Shown here: in pieces, positions 26,315 through 35,756 of the stretch | Layout: each line of letters opens with the position of its first letter | Position numbering within the stretch: the stretch's first letter is position 1 | DNA from: Bordetella sp. BOR01 | Lineage (GTDB): Bacteria > Pseudomonadota > Gammaproteobacteria > Burkholderiales > Burkholderiaceae_B | DNA: 64,000 nucleotides | Assembly (NCBI RefSeq): GCF_019218885.1 | Contig: NZ_JAHUWT010000001.1 | Coordinates: 1,116,001 to 1,180,000 of the forward strand | Reading direction: 5' to 3' | Made by a program: the position numbers and the translations under genes | The notes under the pieces: model-generated | Seen by the model: only the letters and a program-made list of their open reading frames with translations | Database searches by the model: none | Told to the model about the DNA's origin: nothing

Positions 26315-26575
26315 ATGGTGGTGATTCGCATGGCCCGCGGTGGGTCCAAGAAGCGTCCGTTTTACAATCTGGTAGCCACCGATTCGCGCAACCGCCGCGA
26401 TGGCCGCTTTATCGAGCGTGTTGGTTTCTATAATCCCGTGGCCAGCGAAGGCTCGGAAAGCCTGCGCATCTCGCTTGACCGCGTGCAATACTGGACCAAC
26501 AGCGGCGCCCAACTGTCGCCCGCCGTCGAGCGTCTGGTCAAAGACTACTCGGCCAAGGTTTCCGCCGCCGCCTAA
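26315..26575 (+). CDS. rpsP: 30S ribosomal protein S16
   Basis: An 86-residue S16 with the conserved start [19 protein letters not shown] and [19 protein letters not shown]. It is essential for small-subunit assembly. It leads the rpsP-rimM-trmD operon; the spacing to rimM is 46 bases. Confidence 0.98.
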   Translation: MVVIRMARGGSKKRPFYNLVATDSRNRRDGRFIERVGFYNPVASEGSESLRISLDRVQYWTNSGAQLSPAVERLVKDYSAKVSAAA

Positions 26576-26621
26576 CGGCGCGTCTGGCGTAAACCCGCGC
26601 GCTGCCTTGCCGGCCGGTCCT

Positions 26622-27245
26622 ATGTCTGACGCCGCAAACCGCGTTGCGGCGCCCGACGACCTGGTCGAACTGGGCCGCATCAGTGGGGCCTATGGCGTCA
26701 AGGGCTGGATCAAGGTGCAACCGCATTCGGCCCAGGCCGATGTACTGCGCCGGGCTTCTTCGTGGTGGCTGACTCGCCTCGCTCCTGAATCGGCGCGGGG
26801 CGTTGTCGCGTCTGCGCCGCACGAATACAAGATCGTGCAAGCCCGGCCGCAGGGTGCCACCATCGTGGCACAACTGGCCGGCATCACCGACCGCGACCAG
26901 GCCGAGGCCTTGCGTGGCTGCGCGGTGCAGGTTTCACGCAGCCAGTTCCCGGCCCCCGCCGACGATGAATACTATTGGGTCGATCTCATCGGCTGCGCGT
27001 TCTATACCGACGCCGAAGGCGAGCCAGCCCGCGTGGGCGTGGTCGAAGAAGTCGTCGACAACGGCGCGCATGCCATCCTGCGGGTAGTGCTGCAGCGCGC
27101 GCCCGTGCCTGGCGGCCAGCCCGAACCGCGGCGCGATGCCAAGGGCCGTCCGCTGGTGATGCTGGTTCCCTTTGTCGGCGCCCATATCCTGGCGGTCGAC
27201 CTGTCCGCCCGCCGTATCGATAGCAACTGGCCGACGGAATTCTGA
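26622..27245 (+). CDS. rimM: Ribosome maturation factor RimM
   Basis: A 207-residue protein with the N-terminal RimM barrel ([19 protein letters not shown]) and the C-terminal PRC-like barrel ([14 protein letters not shown] through [11 protein letters not shown]). It assists 30S head maturation and binds S19. The ATG at 26622 places the conserved motif near residue 16. An insert ([14 protein letters not shown]) before the last strand is slightly longer than in many homologues. Its stop shares a base with the trmD start (TGATG). Confidence 0.96.
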   Translation: MSDAANRVAAPDDLVELGRISGAYGVKGWIKVQPHSAQADVLRRASSWWLTRLAPESARGVVASAPHEYKIVQARPQGATIVAQLAGITDRDQAEALRGCAVQVSRSQFPAPADDEYYWVDLIGCAFYTDAEGEPARVGVVEEVVDNGAHAILRVVLQRAPVPGGQPEPRRDAKGRPLVMLVPFVGAHILAVDLSARRIDSNWPTEF

Positions 27246-28030
27246 TGCGCTTCGACGTCGTCACGCTTTTTCCGGACATGTTCGGAACCGTGCGCGACCT
27301 GGGTATTACCGGCCGCGCGCATGCGCAGGGCTTGTGGGCCCTGCATGCCTGGAATCCGCGCGACTACACCCACGACGTGCATCGCACCGTGGACGACCGC
27401 CCCTATGGCGGCGGGCCGGGCATGGTAATGATGGCCGCGCCGCTGGAAGCGGCCGTGGCGGCTGCCCAGGCAGCCCGCGCGACGCAAGCCCTGCAACCCG
27501 CACCGGTCATGCTGCTGTCGCCCACCGGTCGTCGCTACGACCAGCAAGCTGCCCAGTCGCTGGCTGGTAGTTCGGGGGCTGTCCTGATTTGCGGCCGCTA
27601 TGAAGGGATAGACCAGCGCTTCATCGACCGCTGTGTCACCGACGAAGTCTCGCTTGGCGATTTTGTCCTGTCCGGCGGTGAAATTGCCGCGCTTGCCGTC
27701 ATCGACGCCGCCGTCCGGCTGCTGCCGGGCGCCTTGAACGATGGCGATTCCGCGCTGCAGGATTCGTTCAACGATACGCTGTCGGGCCTGCTCGACAGTC
27801 CTCATTACACCCGCCCCGAAGTCCATGCGGACCAGGCGGTGCCGCCCGAACTGCTCAGCGGCCACCATGCCAACATCGCCCGCTGGCGGCGCGAGCAATC
27901 GTTGCGCCTGACGGCCGCGCGTCGCCCCGACCTGCTCGAGCGCGCCCGCGCGCAGGGCTGGCTGACACCGGCCGACGAGCGCTATCTGGCCACGCTGGCG
28001 CCCGCTTCTCCTTCCAGCCCCAAGCCCTGA
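27245..28030 (+). CDS. trmD: tRNA (guanine37-N1)-methyltransferase
   Basis: A 261-residue SPOUT methyltransferase with the conserved N-terminus [30 protein letters not shown], and the knotted AdoMet site ([29 protein letters not shown]). It methylates G37 next to the anticodon and prevents frameshifting. It is coupled to rimM. Unlike the usual rpsP-rimM-trmD-rplS order, no rplS follows. Confidence 0.97.
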   Translation: MRFDVVTLFPDMFGTVRDLGITGRAHAQGLWALHAWNPRDYTHDVHRTVDDRPYGGGPGMVMMAAPLEAAVAAAQAARATQALQPAPVMLLSPTGRRYDQQAAQSLAGSSGAVLICGRYEGIDQRFIDRCVTDEVSLGDFVLSGGEIAALAVIDAAVRLLPGALNDGDSALQDSFNDTLSGLLDSPHYTRPEVHADQAVPPELLSGHHANIARWRREQSLRLTAARRPDLLERARAQGWLTPADERYLATLAPASPSSPKP

Positions 28031-28149
28031 ACCCTGGCTGAAGTCGGTGTCCCGATCGGCGCAATACCGTCGAGCGGCCCATGCCGCTTGCTGCGGTTGC
28101 CGCATTCCATCACCTGAAAATTTGAATGGATGAGTACATGCGTCTTTGC

Positions 28150-28186
28150 ATGTCTGCAAAAAGTGTCATACACTTTTTGCAGACAT
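28150..28186. promoter_or_regulatory. 16-bp perfect inverted repeat, likely operator of the lyase/hydratase operon
   Basis: Arms ATGTCTGCAAAAAGTG and its complement flank a 5-base centre TCATA. The core GTGTCATACAC contains TGT-N3-ACA, the GT-N3-AC type of half-site used by FadR/FCD-family GntR regulators. The repeat sits right in front of the AAAAAGGAGG ribosome site of the gene at 28204. As RNA it would also form a strong hairpin beside the ribosome site. The FCD regulator at 31932 is the natural candidate binder. Confidence 0.75.
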
Positions 28187-28203
28187 TAAAAAAGGAGGCA
28201 TGA

Positions 28204-29085
28204 ATGACGACGCTCAAGGCTCGTCTTGCGCAAGGCGAATTTATCGGTGCGCCAGGCGTATTCGACATGATTTCCGCGAAGCTCGCGGATCGAACATCCG
28301 CCCCGGCGCTCTATGTGACCGGTTATGGCACCGTGGCGTCTCATCTCGGTCTGCCCGACGCCGGCCTGGCCACCTACAGCCAGATGCTGGAACGCATACA
28401 GACCATCTGCGAGGGCGTGTCCAAGCCCGTTATCGCCGATGCCGATACGGGATACGGCGGTTTGCTCAATGTCCGTCATACCGTGCGGGGCTACGAGAAA
28501 GCGGGTGTCGCGGCCATCCAGATCGAGGATCAGCAGTTTCCCAAGAAGTGCGGGCACACGCCGCAGCGGCAGGTGGTGCCGACGGCAGAGATGGTTCAGA
28601 AGATCCGTGTCGCATCGGATGCACGCAGCCGCGACGACTTCCTGATCGTGGCGCGCACCGATGCGCGCTCGGGGCTGGGGTTGGATGAGGCATTGCGCCG
28701 TGGCGAGGCTTATGTGCGCGCCGGGGCCGACATACTTTTCATCGAAAGCCCGGAATCCAGGGAAGAACTGCAAATCATCGGCCGCAGCTTCGACGTGCCG
28801 CTGCTGGCCAATATGGTGCACGGTGGCAAGACGCCGCTCCTGTCTCAGGATGAACTGACGGCCCACGGTTTTCAGGTGGCGATCTATCCATCGATTGGAT
28901 TTCTGGCCGTTGGCCATGCCCTGGCCGAAGCCTACGCGGCGGTCGTGGCGCAGCAGCCGATTCCGGTCGGCCTGTATGACTTTCCCGCTTTCCATGAACT
29001 CATGGGTTTTCCCGATGTGTGGGCCTTCGAACGCCTGTACGCCGAAAGCCCCCAACCCTCACAAGGAGAAATCCATGCGCGTTAA
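28204..29085 (+). CDS. Isocitrate lyase/PEP mutase-family lyase (2,3-dimethylmalate lyase-like)
   Basis: A 293-residue TIM-barrel enzyme of the ICL/PEPM superfamily. Seen: the magnesium-binding DADTGYGG motif, the catalytic loop QQFPKKCGH with Cys116, and LIVARTDARSGLGLDEALRR. KKCGH is the lyase signature, distinguishing it from PEP mutases. Members cleave 2-methylisocitrate, oxaloacetate, petal-death acids or 2,3-dimethylmalate. The next two genes encode an aconitase-type hydratase pair, the same partnership as Dml with DmdAB in nicotinate fermentation, which favours a substituted-malate lyase. A very strong ribosome site (AAAAAGGAGG) precedes the ATG. Substrate is inference. Confidence 0.85.
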   Translation: MTTLKARLAQGEFIGAPGVFDMISAKLADRTSAPALYVTGYGTVASHLGLPDAGLATYSQMLERIQTICEGVSKPVIADADTGYGGLLNVRHTVRGYEKAGVAAIQIEDQQFPKKCGHTPQRQVVPTAEMVQKIRVASDARSRDDFLIVARTDARSGLGLDEALRRGEAYVRAGADILFIESPESREELQIIGRSFDVPLLANMVHGGKTPLLSQDELTAHGFQVAIYPSIGFLAVGHALAEAYAAVVAQQPIPVGLYDFPAFHELMGFPDVWAFERLYAESPQPSQGEIHAR

Positions 29086-29575
29086 GGGCTGTGCGACGCT
29101 GTTGGGTGACGACATCGATACCGACACCATCTTCCCGGGGCGCTACCTTGCAGTCCTGCGCCCCGAAGACCAGGCCAAGCATTTATTCGAGCCGCTGGAT
29201 GCCGAGTTGCGCCAGCGTATCGTCGCGGGCGGCGTGGTGATCGGCGGCTGGAATTTCGGCTGCGGCTCTTCACGCGAGCATGCGGTCACGTCCATGCTGG
29301 GCGCGGGTATCCGCCTGGTCGTGGCCAAGTCGTTTTCCCGGATTTTTTTCCGCAACGCCGTCAACAATGGCTTGGCCGTCGTGATCAGCCCGGAACTGGT
29401 CGAATGCATGAAAGACGGCGAAGCGATAGAAGCCGACCTGCAGGCGGGCAAGGCCTATGTGCCCAAGGGCGAAGTCGCGTTCACGCCGTTACCTTCGGAA
29501 GTCCTATCGATACTGGTCGCGGGCGGGCTCTGGGCCGCCAAGACAAACAAAGCTGACATCAAGGTGCTGCAATGA
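29075..29575 (+). CDS. Aconitase-family hydratase, small subunit (LeuD/DmdB-like)
   Basis: A 166-residue swivel-domain subunit with LGDDIDTDTIFPGRYLAV and the GGWNFGCGSSREHAV motif. These belong to the short archaeal-type LeuD/homoaconitase/dimethylmaleate hydratase group rather than the longer proteobacterial LeuD of about 210 residues. It pairs with the large subunit that overlaps it by 4 bases. AAGGAG precedes the ATG, which lies inside the previous gene by 11 bases. It supplies the substrate-recognition half of a dehydratase/hydratase. There is no leuB in the cluster, so leucine synthesis is unlikely. Confidence 0.87.
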   Translation: MRVKGCATLLGDDIDTDTIFPGRYLAVLRPEDQAKHLFEPLDAELRQRIVAGGVVIGGWNFGCGSSREHAVTSMLGAGIRLVVAKSFSRIFFRNAVNNGLAVVISPELVECMKDGEAIEADLQAGKAYVPKGEVAFTPLPSEVLSILVAGGLWAAKTNKADIKVLQ

Positions 29576-30837
29576 GCTATACGCTTGCGGAAAAGATCAT
29601 GGGCCGCCTGGCCGGCCGCGCGGTTCGCGCCGGAGAAATGGTTGAGATCGGGCCCGACTGGACCTTTGCGCTGGATGACGGCATTGGCCTGATCGACCAG
29701 AATTTCAAGCGCTATGGTGTGGAAAAACTGGCCAATCCAGACCGCATCGCATTGTTCTACGATCACTATGCGCCGGCCGATACCCCGCTGCATGCCCATG
29801 TGCAACGCGTGGGACGCCAGTTGTTCGATCGCTTTGGCCTTCCGCGCGAACGCCTGTTCGACGTAGGCGAAGGAATTTCGCACCAGATCGCGGTAGAAAG
29901 CGGCATGGTGCATCCTGGCCAGATGGTTACCAACATGGATTCCCATACCATCACAATCGGCGCCGTGGGGGCCGTGGGCTGTGGCATCGGCGGCGCTGAA
30001 ATGGCCTATCTTTGGTCCAGGGGCAAGCTCTGGTTCCGGGTGCCTGAAAGCATCAAGATCGAATTGACCGGGCGCCTGCAGCCCAGTACGTCGGCCAAGG
30101 ACATCGTGCTTGCCATCCTGCAGAAAATTTCCGCGCGGGGGGCGATCTACTCGTCGATCGAATACCACGGAGTAGCTGTGGCCGCGATGAGCATTCCCGA
30201 GCGCATGACCTTGTGCAATATGGGCATAGAAATGGGGGCGAAGTTCGCCGTCGTTCCAGGCGATGCCGTCACCCAGGCGCACTTCGACGACCTGGGTGTG
30301 GAAATCGGCGCAATGCCGCAGCCCGACGCCGACGCACGTTATGCCGCGCATCATCACATCGATCTTTCTACCTTGCAGCCCTTGCTGGCCGCGCCCAATC
30401 GCGTAGATAACGTCCACCCAGTGGAAAACTTCACGCAAGTACGCATCAACCAGGCATTCCTGGGCACTTGCACCAACGGCCGCCTGGAAGACTTCGAGAT
30501 CGCCGCCAATATTCTGCGCGGCAAGCGCATCGCGCCAGGCGTGCGCATGTTGATCACGCCCGCGTCGCGCAAGGTCTACATGAAGGCGATGGGGGCAGGG
30601 CATATCGAGGCATTGATCAATGCCGGCGCGACAGTGACCACTCCTGGCTGCGGCGCCTGCGCAGGCATGCACCAGGGCGTGCTGGCCGAAGAAGAAGTGT
30701 GTATTTCGTCATCCAGCCGAAATTTCCTGGGACGCATGGGGCACCGCGATGCCTCGGTGTACCTGGGTTCGCCGGCAACCGTAGCGGCCAGTGCCTTGAC
30801 CGGCTTCATCACCGATCCCAGAACGTTGGCGAATTAG
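29572..30837 (+). CDS. Aconitase-family hydratase, large [4Fe-4S] subunit (LeuC/DmdA-like)
   Basis: A 421-residue catalytic subunit carrying the iron-sulfur cysteines Cys300 (GTCTNGRLEDF), Cys360 and Cys363 (GCGAC), with NMDSHTITIGAVGAVG. The length of about 420 fits the short LeuC/HacA/DmdA group. With the small subunit it would add or remove water across a double bond of a dicarboxylate such as dimethylmaleate, citraconate or maleate. Together with the lyase upstream the predicted flow is unsaturated dicarboxylate to hydroxy-dicarboxylate to two smaller acids such as pyruvate and a fatty acid. It is followed after 33 bases by a Bug protein. Confidence 0.87.
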   Translation: MSYTLAEKIMGRLAGRAVRAGEMVEIGPDWTFALDDGIGLIDQNFKRYGVEKLANPDRIALFYDHYAPADTPLHAHVQRVGRQLFDRFGLPRERLFDVGEGISHQIAVESGMVHPGQMVTNMDSHTITIGAVGAVGCGIGGAEMAYLWSRGKLWFRVPESIKIELTGRLQPSTSAKDIVLAILQKISARGAIYSSIEYHGVAVAAMSIPERMTLCNMGIEMGAKFAVVPGDAVTQAHFDDLGVEIGAMPQPDADARYAAHHHIDLSTLQPLLAAPNRVDNVHPVENFTQVRINQAFLGTCTNGRLEDFEIAANILRGKRIAPGVRMLITPASRKVYMKAMGAGHIEALINAGATVTTPGCGACAGMHQGVLAEEEVCISSSSRNFLGRMGHRDASVYLGSPATVAASALTGFITDPRTLAN

Positions 30838-30870
30838 CCTGCGTCATTCAATATAAACAGGAGACAACTC

Positions 30871-31878
30871 ATGTGGAATGTCCTTACCCGGGCCCTGCGA
30901 CGGGCGCTGCGCACAACCTGTGCCGTCAGCGCCTCTGCGTCTGCCTTGGCATTGGCCCTGGTGCTGCCGGCACAGGCACAGTATCCGCAGCAGCCGATCA
31001 GGCTGTTGGTTCCCGCCTCGCCTGGCGGAACCACCGATATCGCTGCCCGCCTGCTGGCCGATCCGCTGGGACAACGGCTGGGCCAGCCGGTAATCGTTGA
31101 AAACCGGCCGGGCGCATCGGGGTCTATCGCGACCCAAGCCGTCGCGCGCAGTCCGGCCGACGGGTACACCCTGTTATTCCAGAACTCGTCATTCCACGTC
31201 ATCACGCCGCAAATTACGCCCAATACGCCGTGGGACCCCAAGAAAGACTTCCAGGCCGTTGCGCATGTGATGCTCGCTCCCCAGGTGGTGGTCGTCAATG
31301 CCGACCTGCCCATACACAGTCTGAAGGAGTTGGTGGAATACGATCGCAAGCATCCGGGAAAGCTGAACTACGCCTCGTCGGGCATTGGGTCCATGCAGCA
31401 CGTGGGCGCCGAGCTGCTGAATCAGATGGCCGGCACGAAATTCATCCACATTCCGTACAAGGGAACGGGGGTGGCGCTCACTGACTTGTTGAGCGGCGCG
31501 GTGGATTTCACCATTACCACGCCACCGCCGTTGCTGGGGTACCTGCAGCAGGGCAAGCTGCGCGCACTGGCCGTCACCAGCCAGGAGCGGTTGCCAAGCC
31601 TGCCCGACGTCCCCACCGTGGCTCAGGCGGGAATGCCTGACCTGCAGGCCTCTTCCTGGCTGGCCGTGTACGCGCCCGCCGGCACACCGCCCGATGTGGT
31701 CGACAAGTTGAGCAAGGCGATTGGTGAAGTCGTGGCGACGAGTGAATTCAAGACAAAGGCGGATACGCTGGGGGCGCAGGCCGTGTATATGGATTCCCAG
31801 GCGCTGTCGGCCTATACCTTGTCCGAATACGACCGGTGGGGCGCGATCGTCAAGTCGGCCGGCATACGCATGGAATAA
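30871..31878 (+). CDS. Bug/TctC-family periplasmic solute-binding protein
   Basis: A 335-residue exported protein. The signal peptide is long (charged start, then ASALALALVLPAQA, cleavage near Ala-Gln-Tyr). The mature protein shows Bug motifs YPQQPIRLLVPASPGGTTD, PVIVENRPGASGSIATQAV and the late SLPDVPTVAQAG. It likely binds the dicarboxylate handled by the adjacent hydratase/lyase enzymes. It has an AGGAG site and ends the operon, facing the regulator gene on the other strand. Confidence 0.92.
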   Translation: MWNVLTRALRRALRTTCAVSASASALALALVLPAQAQYPQQPIRLLVPASPGGTTDIAARLLADPLGQRLGQPVIVENRPGASGSIATQAVARSPADGYTLLFQNSSFHVITPQITPNTPWDPKKDFQAVAHVMLAPQVVVVNADLPIHSLKELVEYDRKHPGKLNYASSGIGSMQHVGAELLNQMAGTKFIHIPYKGTGVALTDLLSGAVDFTITTPPPLLGYLQQGKLRALAVTSQERLPSLPDVPTVAQAGMPDLQASSWLAVYAPAGTPPDVVDKLSKAIGEVVATSEFKTKADTLGAQAVYMDSQALSAYTLSEYDRWGAIVKSAGIRME

Positions 31879-31931
31879 ACGCCGGCAACAACCACTGCTG
31901 CGGAAAGCTGGCTGCTGCAGGCAGCCAGGCC

Positions 31932-32603
31932 TCAGGATGGCTTGAACACGTCGTCGGGCAGTCCCAGCGTCCAGGTACCCGAACGCCGCAAATGCCTGCG
32001 CATGGCGGCGTCCGCCTTTGCCGGCGAGCCGGCAAGTATGGCATGGACAATCTCGGCGTGTTCTGCGGTGCTTTGCGCAATCTGCGCGGCGCCCAGGGAT
32101 TGGTTGACCTGCGCCATGACCAGCGGAAGATGGATGCGGCCCAGCAGTTGCACCAATTGATCGTTGCCGCCTATCTTCAGGATGGTGTTGTGGACCATCT
32201 GATTGTGCAGCATGAATTCTTTGTTCGATGCGGCAGGGCCGCGTTGTACATCGCGTAGCGCGGCTTCCATCAACTGGCGATGGTCATCCTTGTCGATCTG
32301 CTCGGCCGCAAGTTGCGCGGCCAGCCCTTCGAGCGATTCCCGGATCTGGAACAACTGGCGCATCTCTGCCCGGGACATGCGCCGCACCGCTGCGCCCCTG
32401 TTGGGCGTAAGTTCCAGCAAGCCGTCGGCGGCCAACTTGCCGAACGCTTCGCGCAGCGTGCTGCGTCCCACGCCCAGCTCCGTCATCAATTCGCGCGCGA
32501 TCAGCCTTTGGCCTAGCGCGAAACGACCGTAAAGAATGCAATCACGGATCTTTTGTACGGCCAAGTCTACGGTTTCGCCGCGTCGTTCTGTCCGGCCACT
32601 CAC
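31932..32603 (-). CDS. GntR-family (FadR/FCD) transcriptional regulator
   Basis: A 223-residue regulator with an N-terminal winged helix (about 10-75, IARELMTELGVGRSTLREAF) and a helical FCD domain (about 90-210). The FCD domain has metal/ligand histidines in the expected spacing (HNQMVHNTILKI, STAEHAEIVHAI). FCD proteins usually repress carboxylate catabolism until the substrate binds. It is convergent with the Bug gene, the last gene of the lyase/hydratase operon. The inverted repeat at 28150-28186 has the right symmetry to be its operator. Confidence 0.9.
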   Translation of the reverse strand: MSGRTERRGETVDLAVQKIRDCILYGRFALGQRLIARELMTELGVGRSTLREAFGKLAADGLLELTPNRGAAVRRMSRAEMRQLFQIRESLEGLAAQLAAEQIDKDDHRQLMEAALRDVQRGPAASNKEFMLHNQMVHNTILKIGGNDQLVQLLGRIHLPLVMAQVNQSLGAAQIAQSTAEHAEIVHAILAGSPAKADAAMRRHLRRSGTWTLGLPDDVFKPS

Positions 32604-32738
32604 ATGATCACCATAAGTAGGCGGGGCCTGTGGCGAATAGATAAGGTTGAAATTCTAGTTGAAGTATGTATCCGGCGCAAAAGGCCACTGCCCTAGGGGA
32701 AGTCCCCACCTTGTCCGGGCTCGTCGTGCTGCTAGCAT

Positions 32739-32766
32739 TGAAAATTATGTCTGCGTGAAATTTTCA
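32739..32766. promoter_or_regulatory. Inverted repeat immediately upstream of the XRE-cupin gene
   Basis: TGAAAATT and AATTTTCA are separated by 12 bases in an AT-rich patch of the intergenic region between divergent regulator genes. The second arm ends one base before the candidate ATG at 32768. It could be an autoregulatory operator. No clear -35/-10 pair is visible. Confidence 0.5.
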
Positions 32767-32767
32767 T

Positions 32768-33436
32768 ATGCCCAGCCTGGCTTTTTCCGAGCCACCTGCC
32801 GCGCGCCGCGCGCAGTCTTCACCGGACCCTGCGCGCGCAATGTCGCCGGCTTCGGTGATCGACTTTTGGCTGGGCCAGCAGCTACGCCAATTGCGCAAGC
32901 AGCATGATTTGCCCCTGGTGCAGGTGGCCAAGGCCTGCGGCATTTCGGTAGGGCTGCTCAGCCAGGTAGAGCGCGGCCTGAGCTCACCGTCGGTAAAGGT
33001 GCTGGGCCTGCTGGCCCATCAATTCGGAGTGTCGGTCGACTCGCTGCTGCGCGGGGCAGGGCAGGGCTACAGCGAATCTGCCGGCCGCGTGGCGCGCGCC
33101 GGTTCGCACCGCCGCGTCGACCTGGCCGACAAGGGCATCCGCAAAGAAATGTACACGCCGCCCGCGGGGCGCAGCCTGGACTTGTGCCGCGCGCGCATCG
33201 AGCCGGGCGGATCCACCGGCGACGATCTGTTTTCCACCAATATGGGCGAGCAAGTCGGCCTGGTACTGCGGGGCACGCTCGAACTCTGGATCGAAGACCG
33301 TGTCCTCCTGCTGCATGCGGGCGACAGCTTTTGCTACACCAGCCGCACGCCGCGGCGCTGGCGCAACCCGGGGTCGGAGATCACTGAAGTCATCTGGGCC
33401 ATCAGCCGTATCGACCACAAGGAGACCAGTCCATAA
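32768..33436 (+). CDS. XRE-family regulator with cupin domain (PuuR-like)
   Basis: A 222-residue protein. It has an N-terminal tail of about 35 residues, a Cro/CI-type helix-turn-helix (about 37-92, LRQLRKQHDLPLVQVAKACG and LLSQVERGLSSPSVKVL) and a C-terminal cupin barrel (about 135-215, GEQVGLVLRGTLELWIEDR and GDSFCYTSRTPRRWRNPG). This is the PuuR/SutR layout that senses polyamines, amino acids or related metabolites. The gene precedes a polar-amino-acid ABC transporter and a PuuB-like oxidase, which it probably controls. The start is uncertain: 32768 has no ribosome site, and the ATG at 32840 would remove 24 residues. Confidence 0.87.
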   Translation: MPSLAFSEPPAARRAQSSPDPARAMSPASVIDFWLGQQLRQLRKQHDLPLVQVAKACGISVGLLSQVERGLSSPSVKVLGLLAHQFGVSVDSLLRGAGQGYSESAGRVARAGSHRRVDLADKGIRKEMYTPPAGRSLDLCRARIEPGGSTGDDLFSTNMGEQVGLVLRGTLELWIEDRVLLLHAGDSFCYTSRTPRRWRNPGSEITEVIWAISRIDHKETSP

Positions 33437-33534
33437 GATTGCGCCATCCCGTGCCAGCAACGCCGGCAAAAGGGAGCATGCGCACGAACGGGCGCGCGAT
33501 GCGCTCCGCTTTCCACAACAGTAGGGGAATATCC

Positions 33535-34287
33535 ATGAAACTGAAGATCATGGCGGCCGCCCTGGCCGCCACGCTGGCCCTGGGCGGCGCCGCCCAGGCG
33601 CAAACCGTGCTGAAGGTCGGCTCCACGCCCACCGGCAGCCCGTTCACGTTCCTGGACACCAAGACCAACAGCATCGAAGGGGTGATGGTCGACATCGTCA
33701 AGGCCGTGGGCAAGGAAGCAGGCTTTGAAGTGCAGATCGAGCCCATGGCATTTTCGGCCCTGATCGGTTCGCTGACATCCAAGCGCATCGACCTGATCTC
33801 GGCCGCCATGTTCATCACTGAGCCCCGCAAGAAGGTGGTCAGCTTCTCCGAGCCTGTGTACCGCTATGGAGAAGGCTTCATGGTGCCCAAGGACGACGAC
33901 AAGCAATACAAGTCGTTCGCCGACATGAAAGGCATGACGGTAGGCGTGCAGGTGGGCACGGCATTCGTCGAGCCCATACAGAAAAGCGGCATGTTCAAAG
34001 AGGTCAAGCTGTACGACAACCCGCCGGACATGATGCGCGATGCCAACGCCGGCCGCATCCAGGGCGGCTTCATGGACTATCCCATTGCGGCCAGCATCAT
34101 CGCGAAGGGAGCCTACCCCAACCTGAAGATGGCCAAGAGCTACGAGCCCACCGTGGTCGGCAGCCTGGGCATTGCCACGCGCCAGGACGACACCGAGCTG
34201 CTGGCGCGGATCAACAAGGCCTTGGGAAAACTGAAGTCGGACGGCACCATCGACAGCATCCTGAAGAAGTGGAACCTGGCGGAGTAA
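33535..34287 (+). CDS. Polar amino acid ABC transporter, substrate-binding protein
   Basis: A 250-residue periplasmic protein (family 3 binding fold). The signal peptide is MKLKIMAAALAATLALGGAAQA, with cleavage before Gln-Thr-Val. The mature domain shows VGSTPTGSPFTFLDTKTNSIEGVMVDI, LIGSLTSKRIDLISAAMFIT and GVQVGTAFVEPI. It delivers an amino acid or amine to the permease and ATPase encoded next. AGGGGA precedes the ATG. The upstream open frame has no conserved sequence. Confidence 0.92.
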   Translation: MKLKIMAAALAATLALGGAAQAQTVLKVGSTPTGSPFTFLDTKTNSIEGVMVDIVKAVGKEAGFEVQIEPMAFSALIGSLTSKRIDLISAAMFITEPRKKVVSFSEPVYRYGEGFMVPKDDDKQYKSFADMKGMTVGVQVGTAFVEPIQKSGMFKEVKLYDNPPDMMRDANAGRIQGGFMDYPIAASIIAKGAYPNLKMAKSYEPTVVGSLGIATRQDDTELLARINKALGKLKSDGTIDSILKKWNLAE

Positions 34288-34306
34288 GCGCCGGCGCCGG
34301 CGCCAG

Positions 34307-34330
34307 CCGGCGGCCCGCCGCGGCCGCCGG
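34307..34330 (+). other. GC-rich hairpin between binding-protein and permease genes
   Basis: CCGGCGGC and GCCGCCGG make an 8-bp stem with an 8-base loop, followed by CCCTTTCC and no T tract. Hairpins at this place in ABC operons often protect the upstream message so that binding protein is made in excess; that role here is inference. Confidence 0.5.
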
Positions 34331-34365
34331 CCCTTTCCAAGGACCCGACTAGGACGGATCGAACG

Positions 34366-35015
34366 ATGATGGAGTTCTTCAATGACGCGCGCGAGTTCCT
34401 GCCCATACTGTTGCAGGGCGCCACGCTGACAATCCTGGTGACCTTCGGGTCGCTGCTGCTGTCGACGCTGCTGGGGCTGGTGTGGGCCCTGATGCGAGTG
34501 TCCGGCATCAAGTGGCTGGCCAAGTTCAGTGCCGGCATGATCAATGTGCTGCGCGGTATTCCCATTATCGTGCTGCTGTTCTACATCTATTTCGTCATGC
34601 CCGACATGGGCATTGCGCTGACGGCCGTCCAGGCGGCCATCATCGGCCTGGGCATCGCCTATTCCGCCTACCAGGCCGAGAATTTTCGCGCCGGTATCGA
34701 GGCTATCGACCGCGGCCAGATCGAGGCCGCCATGGCCATGGGCATGAGCTGGAGCATGACGATGCGCCGCGTAGTGCTGCCGCAGGCGGTGAAGATCGTG
34801 CTGCCGCCGTACGGCAACATCATGATCATGATGCTGAAGGATTCTTCCCAGGCATCCACCATCACGGTGGCCGAACTGGCGCTGCAAGGCAAGCTGATCG
34901 CGGTGTCCACTTTCAAGAATGCCACGGTCTTCAGCCTGGTCGCGCTGATGTACCTGGTGATGTGCGTGCCGCTCATCCTGTTCGTGCGGCATCTGGAAAA
35001 AAGGAGCGCGGCCAA

Positions 35016-35019
<4 letters not shown>
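34366..35019 (+). CDS. Polar amino acid ABC transporter, permease
   Basis: A 217-residue HisM/GlnP-type permease with about five membrane helices and the EAA loop typical of the family ([20 protein letters not shown]). One permease gene is present, so the transporter is presumably a homodimeric pore. It overlaps the ATPase gene by 4 bases (ATGA). Confidence 0.93.
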
Positions 35020-35747
<728 letters not shown>

Positions 35748-35756
35748 GGAGCCATC

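Noticed and set aside
31909-31927. TGGCTGC/GCAGCCA hairpin as a bidirectional terminator between the Bug and FCD genes
   Set aside because: The stem is good, but neither strand has a T tract after it.
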